Assembly (NCBI GenBank): GCA_937873445.1
Contig: CALMWF010000017.1
Coordinates: forward strand, 1 to 64,000
Direction of reading: 5' to 3'
Origin: an uncultured Alphaproteobacteria bacterium
GTDB taxonomy: Bacteria > Pseudomonadota > Alphaproteobacteria > Rhizobiales > Aestuariivirgaceae
DNA: 64,000 bases
Numbering within the stretch: position 1 is the first letter of the stretch; the number at the start of each line of letters is the position of its first letter. A model generated the notes under the pieces. That model had not been told where the DNA came from. It did no database searches and worked only from the letters and a program-made list of their open reading frames with translations. The translations under genes were made by a program, and so were the position numbers. Shown here in pieces: positions 10,673 to 20,887 of the stretch.

Positions 10673-11238
10673 TGGACCGGCTCACCACACTATCCCGGCC
10701 GGGCCGCGCTCAGCGGCCCGCCACCATCCCTGTCTGGGATCTTGGCGTACGCCTGTTTCACTGGGCGCTGGTGGCGGCCATGGCCTATGAATTCCTCTTC
10801 GAGGCCGGAACCCAAACCCACATCATTCTGGGTTATGCCATTCTCGCTCTTCTGGCCTTCCGCATCCTGTGGGGGTTCATCGGCGGGCACCATGCCCGTT
10901 TCCGCCAGTTTGTGCGCGGCCCCGCCACCGTGCTGTCCTATCTCATGGACATCGCCCGGGGCCGCCCGCGCCATTACCACGGCCACAATCCCGCCGGCGG
11001 CGCCATGGTGGTGGCCTTGATCGTCATGGTGGCGGCAACCTCCCTCACCGGCTGGGCCATGATCAGCGATGCCCTGTGGGGGGAGGAATGGATCGAGAAC
11101 CTGCATGAGGGCCTGGCCTGGGCCACGCTGGGCCTCATCGTGCTGCACGTGGCGGGCGTCATTCTCGCCAGTGTCCAGCATCGTGAAAATCTGGTGCATG
11201 CCATGATTACCGGCCAAAAGCCGGCGGGTGGCGAATGA
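10672..11238 (+). CDS. Cytochrome b561 family protein
   Basis: Integral membrane b-type cytochrome of 188 residues with four predicted helices (about 25-45, 50-70, 105-128 and 143-165). Histidines placed for haem binding are in RLFHWAL, in THIILGYAIL and in the last helix (HEGLAWATLGLIVLHVAG). It probably moves electrons across the inner membrane. It is coupled to the preceding secreted PepSY protein through a one-base overlap; the electron partner is not visible. A 276-bp gap without a gene follows. Confidence 0.88.
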   Translation: MDRLTTLSRPGRAQRPATIPVWDLGVRLFHWALVAAMAYEFLFEAGTQTHIILGYAILALLAFRILWGFIGGHHARFRQFVRGPATVLSYLMDIARGRPRHYHGHNPAGGAMVVALIVMVAATSLTGWAMISDALWGEEWIENLHEGLAWATLGLIVLHVAGVILASVQHRENLVHAMITGQKPAGGE

Positions 11239-11514
11239 GCCCACGGGGGGCGGTCAGGCACCGCCCCTTCGCCGCTCCGCCCAGGCCACAGCCTTCATCA
11301 GGCGTGGAGAGGATGCCGCCAAGGCCCGTCCCGCTGCCTGCCTGAGCCGCTTTGGCGCGCCTCCAACCGCTCTGTAAAAAGTGAAATAAATGCTTGATTT
11401 CAGAGCTTTTCAAGAAGCCGGATTATTTCCGCCACTGGGCGCAATTGGCTACAGCCCGTTAAGACATTCACAACACATCAATCCGTAAATTCAGGGCAAG
11501 AGAAATTCTGTCCC

Positions 11515-11709
11515 GTGGAGAGTGTGTTGCTCAAACCCCAACGGATCAGCGCCTATCTCGCTGATGAAACCGGCGCCACGGCCATTGAATATGGCCTGAT
11601 CGCTGCCGGCATTGTTCTGGCCCTGATCAGCACCATGCCACTTCTCACCAACAACATGGGCAACACCTACAACGAAATGCTGACCTACTTTAACGCCGTC
11701 GGCGCCTGA
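11515..11709 (+). CDS. Flp/PilA-type pilin
   Basis: A 64-residue type IVb prepilin. The leader ends in DETG and is followed by ATAIEYGLIAAGIVLALI, the hallmark Flp sequence with Glu5 and Tyr6 after the cut site. Start is uncertain: GTG at 11515 has only a weak upstream site, while TTG at 11527 has GGAG 6 nt upstream and would give a 16-residue leader. No Tad secretion genes lie nearby, so this is an orphan copy. A strong terminator follows. Confidence 0.92.
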   Translation: MESVLLKPQRISAYLADETGATAIEYGLIAAGIVLALISTMPLLTNNMGNTYNEMLTYFNAVGA

Positions 11710-11733
11710 CCGGGCTTTGCCCGCCTCAGCGGC

Positions 11734-11765
11734 AAAGGCAGCCTCCGGGGCTGCCTTTTTGTTTT
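11734..11765 (+). terminator. Intrinsic terminator after the Flp pilin
   Basis: A 10-bp stem AAAGGCAGCC / GGCTGCCTTT (11734-11743 and 11749-11758) is followed by a T-rich run (TTTTGTTTT). It sits between two convergent genes and may also serve accA on the other strand, though the T-run there is only three bases. Confidence 0.85.
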
Positions 11766-11781
11766 GCGGTTACTAAAGCCT

Positions 11782-12735
11782 TTACAGACCGCGCCCGATC
11801 CCGAGGAACTTCTCACGCCTCTGGGTGCGCAGCACATCGGCCGAAACCCCGCGATAGGCCGCCAGCGCCCGGGCAATGGCTTCACCGGCATTGCTGATGG
11901 CGTCGGCCGCGCCGCGGTGTGCGCCCCCCAGCGGTTCGGCAATGATGTCGTCGATGACGCCAAGTTTCTTCAGATCCTGCGCCGTGATTTTCAGGGCGGC
12001 GGCGGCATCCTTGGCGCGGGCGGCATCACGCCACAGAATGGACGCGGCCCCCTCTGGCGAAATGACGCTGTAGATGGCGTGTTCCAGCATCAGCACGGTG
12101 TTGGCGGTGGCAATGGCAATGGCCCCGCCTGACCCCCCCTCGCCGATGATGGTGGCAATGAGCGGCACCCCGAGCCCCAGGCAGCGGTCGGTGGAGCGGG
12201 CAATGGCCTCGGCCTGGCCGCGCTCCTCGGCGTCGAGCCCCGGATAGGCCCCCGCCGTATCCACGAAGCTGAGCACCGGCAGCCCGAATTTCTCAGCCAT
12301 GTCCATGAGGCGCACCGCCTTGCGGTAGCCCTCCGGCCGGGCCATGCCGAAGTTATGCTTGAGGCGGCTTTCCGTGTCGTTGCCGCGCTCCTGGCCGATG
12401 ATCATCACGGCCTCGCCCCGGAAGCGCCCCAGACCGCCGATGATGGCGTGATCCTCGGCAAAGCTGCGGTCGCCGGAGAGGGCCACGAAATCGGTGATCA
12501 GGCCGGAAATGTAATCCACCGCATGCGGCCGGTCGGGGTGGCGGGCCACCTGCGCCTTCTGCCAGGGCGAAAGATCGGCATAGAGATCAGCCAGGCTTTT
12601 GGCCGCCTTCTTCTCCAGCGCCTTCACCTCATCGGCGATGGACACCGTGGCATCGCCCTGGGCCAGCGCACGCAATTCGGCAATCTTGCCTTCCAGCTCC
12701 GCCAGTGGGGCTTCAAAATCCAGAAAGGCGTGCAT
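11782..12735 (-). CDS. accA: Acetyl-CoA carboxylase carboxyltransferase subunit alpha
   Basis: A 317-residue alpha subunit of the carboxyltransferase that makes malonyl-CoA for fatty acid synthesis. Recognised by the N-terminal coiled segment ([17 protein letters not shown]), GRPEGYRK-type motif (here [13 protein letters not shown]), [17 protein letters not shown] and [11 protein letters not shown]. Length is normal. It lies 32 bp downstream of xerD on the same strand, with GAGGAG about 12 nt before the ATG. Confidence 0.97.
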   Translation of the reverse strand: MHAFLDFEAPLAELEGKIAELRALAQGDATVSIADEVKALEKKAAKSLADLYADLSPWQKAQVARHPDRPHAVDYISGLITDFVALSGDRSFAEDHAIIGGLGRFRGEAVMIIGQERGNDTESRLKHNFGMARPEGYRKAVRLMDMAEKFGLPVLSFVDTAGAYPGLDAEERGQAEAIARSTDRCLGLGVPLIATIIGEGGSGGAIAIATANTVLMLEHAIYSVISPEGAASILWRDAARAKDAAAALKITAQDLKKLGVIDDIIAEPLGGAHRGAADAISNAGEAIARALAAYRGVSADVLRTQRREKFLGIGRGL

Positions 12736-12767
12736 TGCGGCTCGGTACTCCTCACTGCGGGGGCCTG

Positions 12768-13745
12768 TTACTGGCCCTTGGGACGGCGCTTGTCAACTTT
12801 TCCGGCGAGCGGATGCAGCGCATCCACCACCGCCCGCAAGCGCCCGGCCTGCACATGGGTATAGATTTGCGTGGTGGCAATGTCGGCATGGCCCAGCATC
12901 TGCTGCACGGCCCGCAAATCGGCGCCATGGGCCAGCAGATTGCTGGCAAAGGCATGGCGCAGCACATGCGGCGAAATCCGCGCCGCCGCAATGCCCGCCC
13001 GCGCCGCCAGCCCCTTCAATTCCAGGGCAAAATGCTGGCGCGTCAGGGTGCCGCCCAGGCCGTGCGAGGGAAAAAGATGGCGCCCCGCCCCCAGCCCGGT
13101 TTCCTTCAGCAGCTTCACATAGGGCGTAATGGCCGCCTGGGCCCGGGCCGCCACCGGAATGAGGCGCTCGCGCCCGCCCTTGCCGCGGATGACCAGAAAG
13201 CCCTGATCCGCCTCCACCGCCCTCAGCGACAGGCCCACCAGTTCCGATACTCTGAGGCCGGTGGCCGCCAGCAGTTCCAGCAGCGCCGAAAGCCGCAGGG
13301 CCCGGAAGGCCGCCTTTCCCGTGGCTTCGGCGGCCTCTGCCGCCGCCTGGGTGAGAAGCCGGTCCACCTCCGCCGCCGTCAGGATTTTGGGCAGGGGACG
13401 GGCCGGTTTCGGCCCCTGCAGAATGGCGGCGGGGTTCTCGGCCACAATGCCTTCGCCATGCAGGAAGCCATGCAGCTGTTTCACCGCCGAAAGCCGCCGT
13501 GCGGTGGTGGTGCGGGCCAGCCCTTCGGCCTCCAGAGCGGCAAGCCAGGCCTGCACATGGCGGGTTTCCACCTGTTTCAGGCCAATGCCCTGACCCTGGA
13601 GAAAGGCGCTGTAGTGGGCGAGATCGGCGCCATAGGCCAGAAGCGAATTGCGGGCAAGGCCGCGCTCGGCACTCATCATCTCCAGGAACCGGTCTATCAG
13701 GCGCTGGTCGCGCCCGGCCGTTTCAGTGCTGCCGGAGCTTTTCAC
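12768..13745 (-). CDS. xerD: Tyrosine recombinase XerD
   Basis: A 325-residue site-specific recombinase that resolves chromosome dimers at dif with XerC. The N-terminal SAM-like DNA-binding domain covers about 15-105. The catalytic domain shows Arg in [36 protein letters not shown] with the nucleophilic Tyr. It starts at GTG with AAGG 9 nt upstream. It overlaps the 3' end of a 47-codon gene by 23 bp. Placement beside aroK-aroB and accA is the usual chromosomal setting, so it is not a phage integrase. Confidence 0.94.
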   Translation of the reverse strand: MKSSGSTETAGRDQRLIDRFLEMMSAERGLARNSLLAYGADLAHYSAFLQGQGIGLKQVETRHVQAWLAALEAEGLARTTTARRLSAVKQLHGFLHGEGIVAENPAAILQGPKPARPLPKILTAAEVDRLLTQAAAEAAEATGKAAFRALRLSALLELLAATGLRVSELVGLSLRAVEADQGFLVIRGKGGRERLIPVAARAQAAITPYVKLLKETGLGAGRHLFPSHGLGGTLTRQHFALELKGLAARAGIAAARISPHVLRHAFASNLLAHGADLRAVQQMLGHADIATTQIYTHVQAGRLRAVVDALHPLAGKVDKRRPKGQ

Positions 13746-13866
13746 TGGCCAGCGCCTTCACCGTGGGCTGCGGCTCGGGCGGAAAGGACGACAACGCCCA
13801 GCCCGCGCCATAGACCAGACCGGCCAAAATGCCCACCGCCACCAGAAACCGCAAACTGTCCGGCAC
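13723..13866 (-). CDS. Small single-pass membrane protein upstream of xerD
   Basis: A 47-residue frame from GTG at 13866 to TGA at 13723. It has AAGGG 6 nt upstream of the GTG. The protein has one hydrophobic segment (LRFLVAVGILAGLVYGAGWAL, split here as residues 5-25) and a charged tail rich in Pro and Glu. Its stop lies 23 bp inside xerD, which suggests coupling. Small membrane proteins of this shape occur beside xerD in rhizobial genomes, as far as I recall; the function is unknown. Too short for usual size cut-offs. Confidence 0.65.
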   Translation of the reverse strand: MPDSLRFLVAVGILAGLVYGAGWALSSFPPEPQPTVKALASEKLRQH

Positions 13867-13938
13867 GTTCCACCCTTGTCCTGTTCACGGCCAAGGATAG
13901 GCCAAGGCCTCCGGGGGCACAACCGTTTGGCAAGGCCC

Positions 13939-13967
13939 TTGGCGTTTCGGTGTTCAGGGGGTTAAAA
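13939..13967 (+). promoter_or_regulatory. Candidate promoter for aroK-aroB
   Basis: TTGGCG (13939-13944) and TTAAAA (13962-13967) are 17 bp apart, 27 bp before the aroK start. The -10 is only a partial match. Confidence 0.35.
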
Positions 13968-13993
13968 GCAGCGCGACGAAAAAGACCCAGGGC

Positions 13994-14587
13994 ATGGCCA
14001 GAAACCTCACCGCCAAGGACATTGCCGCCATCACGGCAAAGCTCGACAACCACGCCATTGTGCTGGTGGGGCTGATGGGGGCTGGCAAAACCAGTGTCGG
14101 CCGCAGGCTGGCAGAACGCCTCGCCGTGCCCTTTGTCGATGCCGATCACGAAATCGAACAGGCGGCAGGCAAAACCATTGCCGAAATCTTCGCCGACCAT
14201 GGCGAACCCTATTTCCGCGATGGCGAACGCAAGGTCATCTCCCGCCTGCTTGAAGGCGGGCTTCAGGTTCTGGCCACCGGCGGCGGCGCCTTCATGAATG
14301 ACGAGACTCGCGCCAACATCCGCAGCCACGGCCTGTCGGTCTGGCTCCGGGCCGACCTGCCGCTGCTGATGAAGCGCGTGCACAAGCGCTCGAACCGCCC
14401 GCTGCTCAAGACCGACGACCCCGAGACGGTGATGCGTGACCTGATGGCCAGGCGCTATCCCGTCTATGCCGAGGCCAACATCGTCGTCGACAGTCAGGAC
14501 ATTTCCCACGCCCAGATGGTGGAGCGCGTGCTTCGCGCCCTGAAGGACTGGCCCGGCTTTGCCGCTGCCGAAAGCGAGACCCAATGA
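13994..14587 (+). CDS. aroK: Shikimate kinase
   Basis: A 197-residue kinase that phosphorylates shikimate with ATP in the aromatic amino acid pathway. The Walker A motif GLMGAGKTS is near residue 27, followed by the shikimate-binding DADHEIE and the GGGAF loop, and the lid region RSNRPLLK. An N-terminal extension of about 20 residues is common in alphaproteobacteria. Its stop overlaps the aroB start (ATGA), so the two enzymes are coupled. Confidence 0.97.
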   Translation: MARNLTAKDIAAITAKLDNHAIVLVGLMGAGKTSVGRRLAERLAVPFVDADHEIEQAAGKTIAEIFADHGEPYFRDGERKVISRLLEGGLQVLATGGGAFMNDETRANIRSHGLSVWLRADLPLLMKRVHKRSNRPLLKTDDPETVMRDLMARRYPVYAEANIVVDSQDISHAQMVERVLRALKDWPGFAAAESETQ

Positions 14588-15705
14588 CCGACACCTGCCT
14601 CACCGTGCCCGTCGAGCTGGGCCGCCGCCGCTATGACATCAGCATCGGTGAAAACCTGCTGGCCCAATCGGGCGCGCTGATCAGCCCCCATGTGAGGCGC
14701 GGCGTCACCGCCATTGTCACCGACGAGAACGTGGCCCGCCACCACCTGGCCACGCTGCAGGCAGCGCTGGCCGCCCACGGCATCCGGGCCGAGGCCATCA
14801 TCCTGCCGCCGGGTGAAAAGACCAAAAGCTATGCTGCCCTGGCTGACCTCTGCGACCGGTTGCTGGCCGTGGGCATCGAACGGTCCGATCCCGTCATCGC
14901 CTTTGGTGGCGGCGTCATCGGCGATCTCACCGGCTTTGCCGCCGCCATCCTCCGGCGCGGGGTGAACTTCATCCAGATTCCCACCACGCTGCTGGCCCAG
15001 GTCGATTCCTCGGTGGGCGGCAAGACCGGCATCAACTCGCCCCACGGCAAAAACCTCATCGGCGCCTTTCACCAGCCGGTGGCGGTCATTGCCGATCTGT
15101 CGCTGCTGCGCACCCTGCCTGCCCGCGAGGTGGCCGCAGGCTATGCCGAAGTGGCGAAATATGGCCTGCTGGGTGATGCCGACTTCTTCACCTGGCTGGA
15201 GGCCCACGGCCCCAGCCTGATGACCTCCAATTCCGGGGGGCTTGCCCATGCGGTGGAAACCTCCTGCCGGGCCAAGGCCAGGATCGTTGCCGCGGACGAA
15301 ACCGAGACCGGTGTGCGCGCCCTTCTCAATCTCGGCCACACCTTTGGCCACGCGCTGGAGGCCGCCACCGCCTATTCCCAGCGCCTGCTGCATGGCGAAG
15401 GGGTGGCCATCGGCATGGTGCAGGCCTTCCGCTTTTCCGAGCGGCTGGGCCATTGCGCCACCGGCACCAGTGACCGCGTGGCCCGCCATCTCGCCGCCAT
15501 GAACCTGCCGGTTCACCCGTCGCAGATTCCGGGCGATCTGCCGCCCGCCGCCGCACTGGTGAAGATCATGCGTCAGGACAAGAAGGCCAGGGGCGGCAAA
15601 CTCACCTTCATTCTCGCCCGCGCCATCGGCGAGGCCTTCATCGCCCATGATGTGCCCGAGGCCGAGGTGGAGGCCTTCCTTGCTGAGGATATGAAGCGCC
15701 CATGA
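14584..15705 (+). CDS. aroB: 3-dehydroquinate synthase
   Basis: NAD- and zinc-dependent enzyme of 373 residues that cyclises DAHP to 3-dehydroquinate. Visible motifs are [10 protein letters not shown], the NAD-binding [13 protein letters not shown], the substrate loop [13 protein letters not shown] and the zinc ligands in [12 protein letters not shown] and [11 protein letters not shown]. It overlaps aroK at its start and the CorC-type gene at its stop, each by ATGA. Confidence 0.97.
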   Translation: MTDTCLTVPVELGRRRYDISIGENLLAQSGALISPHVRRGVTAIVTDENVARHHLATLQAALAAHGIRAEAIILPPGEKTKSYAALADLCDRLLAVGIERSDPVIAFGGGVIGDLTGFAAAILRRGVNFIQIPTTLLAQVDSSVGGKTGINSPHGKNLIGAFHQPVAVIADLSLLRTLPAREVAAGYAEVAKYGLLGDADFFTWLEAHGPSLMTSNSGGLAHAVETSCRAKARIVAADETETGVRALLNLGHTFGHALEAATAYSQRLLHGEGVAIGMVQAFRFSERLGHCATGTSDRVARHLAAMNLPVHPSQIPGDLPPAAALVKIMRQDKKARGGKLTFILARAIGEAFIAHDVPEAEVEAFLAEDMKRP

Positions 15706-16982
15706 CCTTCACCGTCGGACCCGCCATCGTCTTTGTGCTGGTGCTGCTCATCCTGTCGGCGTTTTTCTCCGGCACCGAAACCGGCGTCACCGCCGCCTCG
15801 CGCGCCCGCCTCACCGAACTGGAGCGGCGCGGTTCCTGGCGCGCGGCCATCATCCTCGAACTCACCAAGCGCCGCGAGCGCATGATCGGCGCCATGCTTC
15901 TGGGCAATACGGTAGTGAGCATTCTGGGTTCCGCCGTGGCCACCGCCGCCCTGGTGAAAATCTTCGGCGACCTCGGTGCCGTCATCGCCTCGGTGGTCAT
16001 GACCGTGCTCATCCTCATCTTCGGCGAGGTCATGCCCAAGACCTATGCCGTCACCAATCCGGAAAAGGTCGCCATTACCATGGCACCGCTGCTCAAGGTG
16101 GTGGTGGCGCTGTTCGGCCCCTTCATCATGGCGGTTGAATATGTGGTGCAGGGGCTGTTCCGGCTGTTCGGCGCCGATCTCGCCAATGCCGACAGCGCGC
16201 TATCGGCCCATGACGAGATCCGCGGCGCCATTGACCTGCACCACAAGGAAGGGGCGGTCGTCGCCCATGACCGCAACATGCTGGGCGGCATCCTTGACCT
16301 GCAGGATCTTGAAGTCGCCGATATCATGGTCCACCGCACCAAGATGAACATGGTGGATGCGGCAAGCCCCATGGCCGACATCATCGACACGCTGCTCAAG
16401 ACCGGCAACACCCGCCTGCCGGTGTGGAAGGAGAGCCCGGACAACATCGTCGGCGTGCTCCATGCCAAGAACCTTTTCGCCGCCCTGCAGAAGACCGGCG
16501 GTGATGTAACGAAAATTGTCCTCGACGACATTCTCAGCCCGGCCTGGTTTGTGCCGGACACGCGCCCCCTCACCGACCAGCTCAACGCCTTTCTGCGCCG
16601 CAAGACCCACTTCGCCATCGTGGTTGATGAATATGGCGAGGTGCAGGGCCTCATCACCCTTGAAGACATCATTGAAGAGATCGTGGGTGACATCAAGGAC
16701 GAGCACGATGATGTGGCCAAGAGCGTGCGCAAACAGGCCGACGGCAGCTATGTGGTGGATGGCATGGTGCCGCTGCGCGATCTGAAGCGTGCCTTCGGCT
16801 GGCAATTGCCCGACGACGAGGCCACCACCCTGGCCGGTCTCGTCATCCATGAGGCCCGCCAGATCCCCGACCCCGGTCAGGTCTTCAACTTTCACGGCTT
16901 CCGCTTTGAAATTGTCAGGAAGCGCCGCCAGCAGATCGTCGCCATCAAGGTGACGCCAGCCCGCAGCGAAGCCGGCGAGTGA
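15702..16982 (+). CDS. CNNM/HlyC-CorC family membrane protein
   Basis: A 426-residue inner-membrane protein: an N-terminal DUF21 region with three to four helices (about 5-150), a paired CBS module at about 200-320 (VHRTKMNMVDA, FAIVVDEYGEVQGLITLEDI) and a C-terminal CorC_HlyC domain. Family members are linked to magnesium or cobalt transport and its regulation. It forms the third gene of aroK-aroB-corC, overlapping by ATGA, and meets bolA at TGATCA. The true substrate is not shown. Confidence 0.92.
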   Translation: MTFTVGPAIVFVLVLLILSAFFSGTETGVTAASRARLTELERRGSWRAAIILELTKRRERMIGAMLLGNTVVSILGSAVATAALVKIFGDLGAVIASVVMTVLILIFGEVMPKTYAVTNPEKVAITMAPLLKVVVALFGPFIMAVEYVVQGLFRLFGADLANADSALSAHDEIRGAIDLHHKEGAVVAHDRNMLGGILDLQDLEVADIMVHRTKMNMVDAASPMADIIDTLLKTGNTRLPVWKESPDNIVGVLHAKNLFAALQKTGGDVTKIVLDDILSPAWFVPDTRPLTDQLNAFLRRKTHFAIVVDEYGEVQGLITLEDIIEEIVGDIKDEHDDVAKSVRKQADGSYVVDGMVPLRDLKRAFGWQLPDDEATTLAGLVIHEARQIPDPGQVFNFHGFRFEIVRKRRQQIVAIKVTPARSEAGE

Positions 16983-17252
16983 TCAGTCCGCCTCGGCCTC
17001 GATGGCCAGCGCATGAACCCGCGCCTGCAAATCCGCGGCCAGCACCGCATTGACCATGCGATGCCGCTCGAGCCGCGACTTTCCGGCAAAGGCGGCCGCC
17101 CTGATCTTCACCCGGAAGTGACTTTCGCCGTCGGCATTGGCACCGGCATGGCCATGGTGGCGGTGCGACTCGTCAATCACCTCCAGCAGCGCTGGCGCAA
17201 AGGCCGCCTTCAGTTTTTCTTCCATGCCCCTGCCCACCGGCCCCAGCCCCAT
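16983..17252 (-). CDS. bolA: BolA family protein
   Basis: An 89-residue BolA protein; family members pair with monothiol glutaredoxins in iron-sulfur trafficking. The hallmark LEVIDESHRHHGHAG with the metal-binding histidines and the C-terminal RLERHRMVNAVLA helix are present. Three consecutive ATG codons occur at 17258, 17255 and 17252; the last is chosen because AAGGAG lies 6 nt upstream of it. It diverges from the J-domain gene. Confidence 0.93.
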   Translation of the reverse strand: MGLGPVGRGMEEKLKAAFAPALLEVIDESHRHHGHAGANADGESHFRVKIRAAAFAGKSRLERHRMVNAVLAADLQARVHALAIEAEAD

Positions 17253-17269
17253 CATCATCTCCTTTTGGG

Positions 17270-17298
17270 TTGCGGTTTCAGGCGTGAGCGCCGATAAT
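17270..17298 (+). promoter_or_regulatory. Predicted promoter for the J-domain gene
   Basis: TTGCGG (17270-17275) and GATAAT (17293-17298) are 17 bp apart, placing the start point about 20 nt before the ATG at 17325. Confidence 0.55.
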
Positions 17299-17324
17299 CA
17301 GCACCCCCGCAAATCCAGGCTGTC

Positions 17325-17936
17325 ATGAAACTCGATTCCAAGTATTTCGACAAGATCCGCGTCAAGCCCGTCACCGCCGCCAAGGCCAAGACCGAAGAGG
17401 TGAAACTCTGCGAGTGGCCGGGCTGCGAAAAGCCGGGCCGCCACAAGGCCCCCAAGGGCCGCGGTGCCGAAGGCCAGTACTGGCTTTACTGCACCGAGCA
17501 TGTGCAGGCCTACAACAAGACCTACAACTATTTCGACGGCATGAAGGACGACGAGGTCGCCACCTATCAGAAGGCCGCCCAGACCGGCCACCGCCCCACC
17601 TGGAAACTGGGCGAAAACGCCTTTGCCAAGATGGAAGGCGCCCGCCGCGCCGGAAGGAACGCCGCCAAGGACCATTTCGACCTGTTCGGCGAGGCCAGGA
17701 AGCCCCGGTCGGCCGCCGCCCAGAAACTGGGCCGCAACCTCAGGGCCACCGAAATCAAGGCGCTGAACACCCTGGGCCTTGATGAAAACGCCACCCCGGA
17801 GGACGCCAAGAGCAAATACAAGCTGCTGGTGAAGCGCCTTCACCCCGATGCCAATGGCGGCAGCCGCGCCAATGAGGATACGCTGAAGGCGGTGATCCAC
17901 GCCTATGACACCCTGCGCGCGTCGGGATTTTGTTGA
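17325..17936 (+). CDS. J-domain (DnaJ-like) protein
   Basis: A 203-residue protein with an unusual layout: a cysteine/histidine-containing N-terminal half (CEWPGCEKPGRHKAPKG and YCTEHVQ, which could bind zinc) and a J domain at the very C-terminus (about 140-200) with the HPD motif in KRLHPDANGG. J domains stimulate Hsp70 ATPases. Related proteins sit next to bolA and cobS in Hyphomicrobiales. Partner and client are unknown. Confidence 0.9.
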   Translation: MKLDSKYFDKIRVKPVTAAKAKTEEVKLCEWPGCEKPGRHKAPKGRGAEGQYWLYCTEHVQAYNKTYNYFDGMKDDEVATYQKAAQTGHRPTWKLGENAFAKMEGARRAGRNAAKDHFDLFGEARKPRSAAAQKLGRNLRATEIKALNTLGLDENATPEDAKSKYKLLVKRLHPDANGGSRANEDTLKAVIHAYDTLRASGFC

Positions 17937-17990
17937 GTCCAGACGCCGCCACGCCTTGCCGCCCCCGGACCCAGCCGTTAAACCGAAATC

Positions 17991-19004
17991 ATGAGCCAGC
18001 CGAAAAAGAGTTCCAAAATGTCCGACCGCGAACCGGCCGTCCCCGGCATGCCCGACAAAATGGTGTCGGTTGCGCAGCTGTTCGGCTTCGACAGCAACAT
18101 GCAGGTGCCCGCCTACAGCGCCAGCAGCGAACATGTGCCCGACCTTGACCCGGACTATCTGTTCAACCGCGAGACCACCCTGGCCATTCTCGCGGGCTTT
18201 GCCCACAACCGCCGCGTCATGGTGACGGGCTATCACGGCACCGGCAAATCCACCCACATCGAACAGGTGGCCGCCCGCCTCAACTGGCCCTGCGTGCGTG
18301 TCAACCTCGACAGCCACATCAGCCGCATCGACCTCATCGGCAAGGACGCCATCGTGCTGAAGGACGGCAAGCAGGTCACCGAATTCCGCGAAGGCATTCT
18401 GCCCTGGGCCTATCAGAACAATGTGGCCCTGGTGTTTGACGAATATGACGCGGGCCGCCCCGACGTGATGTTCGTCATCCAGCGCATTCTCGAAAGCTCG
18501 GGCAAGCTCACCCTGCTCGACCAGTCCAAGGTGATCCGCCCCCACCCCGCCTTCCGCCTGTTTGCCACCGCCAACACCATCGGCCTCGGCGACACCACCG
18601 GCCTCTATCACGGCACCCAGCAGATCAATCAGGCCCAGATGGACCGCTGGTCCATCATCTCGGTGCTGAACTACCTCTCCCACAATCATGAGGTTGGCAT
18701 CGTCCTGGCCAAGGCCAAGTCCTACGATACGGAAAAGGGCAGAAAGCAGATTGCCAACATGGTGCGGGTGGCTGATCTCACCCGCAACGCTTTCATGCAG
18801 GGTGACCTTTCCACCGTCATGAGCCCGCGCACCGTCATCACCTGGGCCCAGAACGCCGAAATCTTCGGTGATGTCGGCTTTGCCTTCCGGCTGACCTTCC
18901 TCAACAAGTGCGACGAGCTGGAGCGGCCCATTGTGGCCGAATTCTATCAGCGCTGCTTCGGCGAGGAACTGCCGGAGTCCTCGGCCCACATCGCCGTTGC
19001 CTGA
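17991..19004 (+). CDS. cobS: Cobaltochelatase subunit CobS
   Basis: AAA+ ATPase subunit of the aerobic cobaltochelatase that inserts cobalt into hydrogenobyrinate diamide together with CobT and CobN. Walker A is GYHGTGKST, Walker B VFDEYD, and sensor residues lie in [12 protein letters not shown]. Length of 337 residues is normal. An in-frame ATG at 18018 (MSDREPAV) has an AAAGAG 7 nt upstream and may be the real start. cobT follows after 2 bp. No cobN and no cobalamin riboswitch are seen in this window. Confidence 0.95.
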   Translation: MSQPKKSSKMSDREPAVPGMPDKMVSVAQLFGFDSNMQVPAYSASSEHVPDLDPDYLFNRETTLAILAGFAHNRRVMVTGYHGTGKSTHIEQVAARLNWPCVRVNLDSHISRIDLIGKDAIVLKDGKQVTEFREGILPWAYQNNVALVFDEYDAGRPDVMFVIQRILESSGKLTLLDQSKVIRPHPAFRLFATANTIGLGDTTGLYHGTQQINQAQMDRWSIISVLNYLSHNHEVGIVLAKAKSYDTEKGRKQIANMVRVADLTRNAFMQGDLSTVMSPRTVITWAQNAEIFGDVGFAFRLTFLNKCDELERPIVAEFYQRCFGEELPESSAHIAVA

Positions 19005-19006
19005 CC

Positions 19007-20887
19007 ATGAGCAGCGGGCCTGAAGACAGGACCGAGCGTTTTCGCCGCGCCCTGTCGCTGGCCATGAAGACCATTGCCGGCGAACCGGAACTGACGGTGA
19101 GCTTCGGCAATGATCCGGCCTCGCTTTCCGGCAAGCGCGTGCGCCTGCCGCAGGTGCCGCTCCATGCCGACATGAAGGCCGTGGCGGTGACGCGCGGCCT
19201 GTCCGACGCCTTCTCGCTGCGCCTCTCCAATCATTCCGACAAGGTGCATGGCCACTATCTGCCGGTGGGCAAGACGGCCCGCGCCGTGTTCGAGGCGGTG
19301 GAGGAGGCGCGCGTTGAATCGCTGGGCGCCATTGCCATGCCCGGCATGGCGCACAATCTTTCCGCCATGCTGGACGACCGCTATCAGCGCCTCACCCTCA
19401 ACCGGCCGCAAAGCCGCAAGGACACGCCGCTGGAAGAAGCGCTTGGCCTCATCGTGCGCGAAAAGCTGACCGGCGAAGCCCCGCCCGCCCCTGTGCGCCC
19501 CTATGTCGATCTGTGGCGCGCCCACATCGAGGCCAAGGCCGCCGGTGAACTGGCCGCGCTTGAAAATGCCATTCACGACCAGGCCGCCTTTGCCCGCCTG
19601 TCACGCGCCATGATTGCCGCCCTCGACATGGCCGATGAACTGGGCGACGACCCCGACACGGGCGACCAGAACGACGACGACGAGGGCACCGACGACGCCG
19701 GCCAGAAGAGCGAACCCGCCCAGGGCGAGGACCAGCAGGACGCCGCCACCTCGGCCGAGGAGGACCAGGAAACGGCGGGCGAGGCCGAAAGTGCTGAAAC
19801 CGAAATGCAGGAAGTGGAAGGCGAGGCCGACGCCGATGCCGATGACGCCGAGGGCGAGGAGGAACCGGCCGGTGAACAGCCCTGGCGGCCGGAGCTGCCC
19901 TTCGGATCCATGTCCAATGACCAGTTCTACAAGGTGTGGAGCAACCGCTTCGACGAGGAGATTGCCGCCGACGACCTGTGCGATGTCGAGGAACTGACCC
20001 GGCTGCGCAACTATCTCGACAAGCAGCTCTCCAGCCTTCAGGGCGTGGTGGCCCGCCTTGCCAACCGCCTGCAGCGCCGCCTCATGGCCAAGCAGAACCG
20101 CTCCTGGGACTTCGACCTTGAGGAGGGCATTCTCGATTCGGCCCGCCTGCCCCGCATCATCATCGATCCCACCGCACCGCTTGCCTTCAAGGTGGAGCAG
20201 GACACCAAGTTTCGCGACACGGTGGTGAGCCTGCTCATTGACAATTCCGGCTCCATGCGTGGCCGGCCCATCACCGTTGCGGCCACCTGTGCCGATATTC
20301 TGGCCCGCACCCTGGAACGCTGCGGCGTCAAGGTGGAAATTCTGGGCTTCACCACCCGCGCCTGGAAGGGCGGCCAATCGCGCGAGGCCTGGCTTCAGGC
20401 TGGCAAGCCCACCAATCCGGGCCGCCTCAACGATCTCCGCCACATCATCTACAAGGCCGCCGACCAGCCGTGGCGGCGGTCCCGCCGCAACCTCGGCCTG
20501 ATGATGCGCGAAGGCCTGCTCAAGGAGAACATCGACGGCGAGGCACTGATCTGGGCCCACAACCGGCTTCTCGCCCGCACCGAGCAGCGCCGCATTCTCA
20601 TGGTCATTTCCGACGGCGCGCCGGTGGATGATTCAACCCTGTCGGTCAATTCCGGCAACTACCTTGAACGTCATCTGCGTCAGGTCATCGCCGACATCGA
20701 GGGCAAGTCGCCCATTGAATTGATCGCCATCGGCATCGGCCATGACGTGACCCGCTACTACCGCCGCGCCGTCACCATCGTCGATGCCGAGGAACTGGGC
20801 GGCGCCATGACCGAGAAGCTGGCGGAACTGTTTGATGACAATGCGGGCGAGGAACGCCCCGCCCCGCGTCTCAAGAAACGCGCCTGA
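19007..20887 (+). CDS. cobT: Cobaltochelatase subunit CobT
   Basis: A 626-residue partner of CobS. It has an N-terminal helical region, a very acidic linker at about 210-290 rich in Asp and Glu, and a C-terminal von Willebrand A domain whose MIDAS motif is IDNSGSMRG at about 410-418. The arrangement matches magnesium chelatase BchD. The ATG at 19007 lies 2 bp after the cobS stop; a longer reading from 18908 would run back into cobS. It meets the acetyltransferase gene at TGATCA. Confidence 0.95.
   Translation: MSSGPEDRTERFRRALSLAMKTIAGEPELTVSFGNDPASLSGKRVRLPQVPLHADMKAVAVTRGLSDAFSLRLSNHSDKVHGHYLPVGKTARAVFEAVEEARVESLGAIAMPGMAHNLSAMLDDRYQRLTLNRPQSRKDTPLEEALGLIVREKLTGEAPPAPVRPYVDLWRAHIEAKAAGELAALENAIHDQAAFARLSRAMIAALDMADELGDDPDTGDQNDDDEGTDDAGQKSEPAQGEDQQDAATSAEEDQETAGEAESAETEMQEVEGEADADADDAEGEEEPAGEQPWRPELPFGSMSNDQFYKVWSNRFDEEIAADDLCDVEELTRLRNYLDKQLSSLQGVVARLANRLQRRLMAKQNRSWDFDLEEGILDSARLPRIIIDPTAPLAFKVEQDTKFRDTVVSLLIDNSGSMRGRPITVAATCADILARTLERCGVKVEILGFTTRAWKGGQSREAWLQAGKPTNPGRLNDLRHIIYKAADQPWRRSRRNLGLMMREGLLKENIDGEALIWAHNRLLARTEQRRILMVISDGAPVDDSTLSVNSGNYLERHLRQVIADIEGKSPIELIAIGIGHDVTRYYRRAVTIVDAEELGGAMTEKLAELFDDNAGEERPAPRLKKRA

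Noticed and set aside
12768-13745. Phage integrase or genomic island marker
   Set aside because: The recombinase has XerD features, sits in the usual accA-aroK setting and has no att-like repeats or phage genes around it.
17937-17990. Cobalamin riboswitch before cobS
   Set aside because: Only 54 bp separate the J-domain gene from cobS, too short, and no B12-box sequence is seen.
17298-18989. 563-codon minus-strand frame opposite the J-domain gene and cobS
   Set aside because: It is the antisense shadow of two clear genes in high-GC DNA; its Gly/Leu/Val-rich product has no domain pattern.
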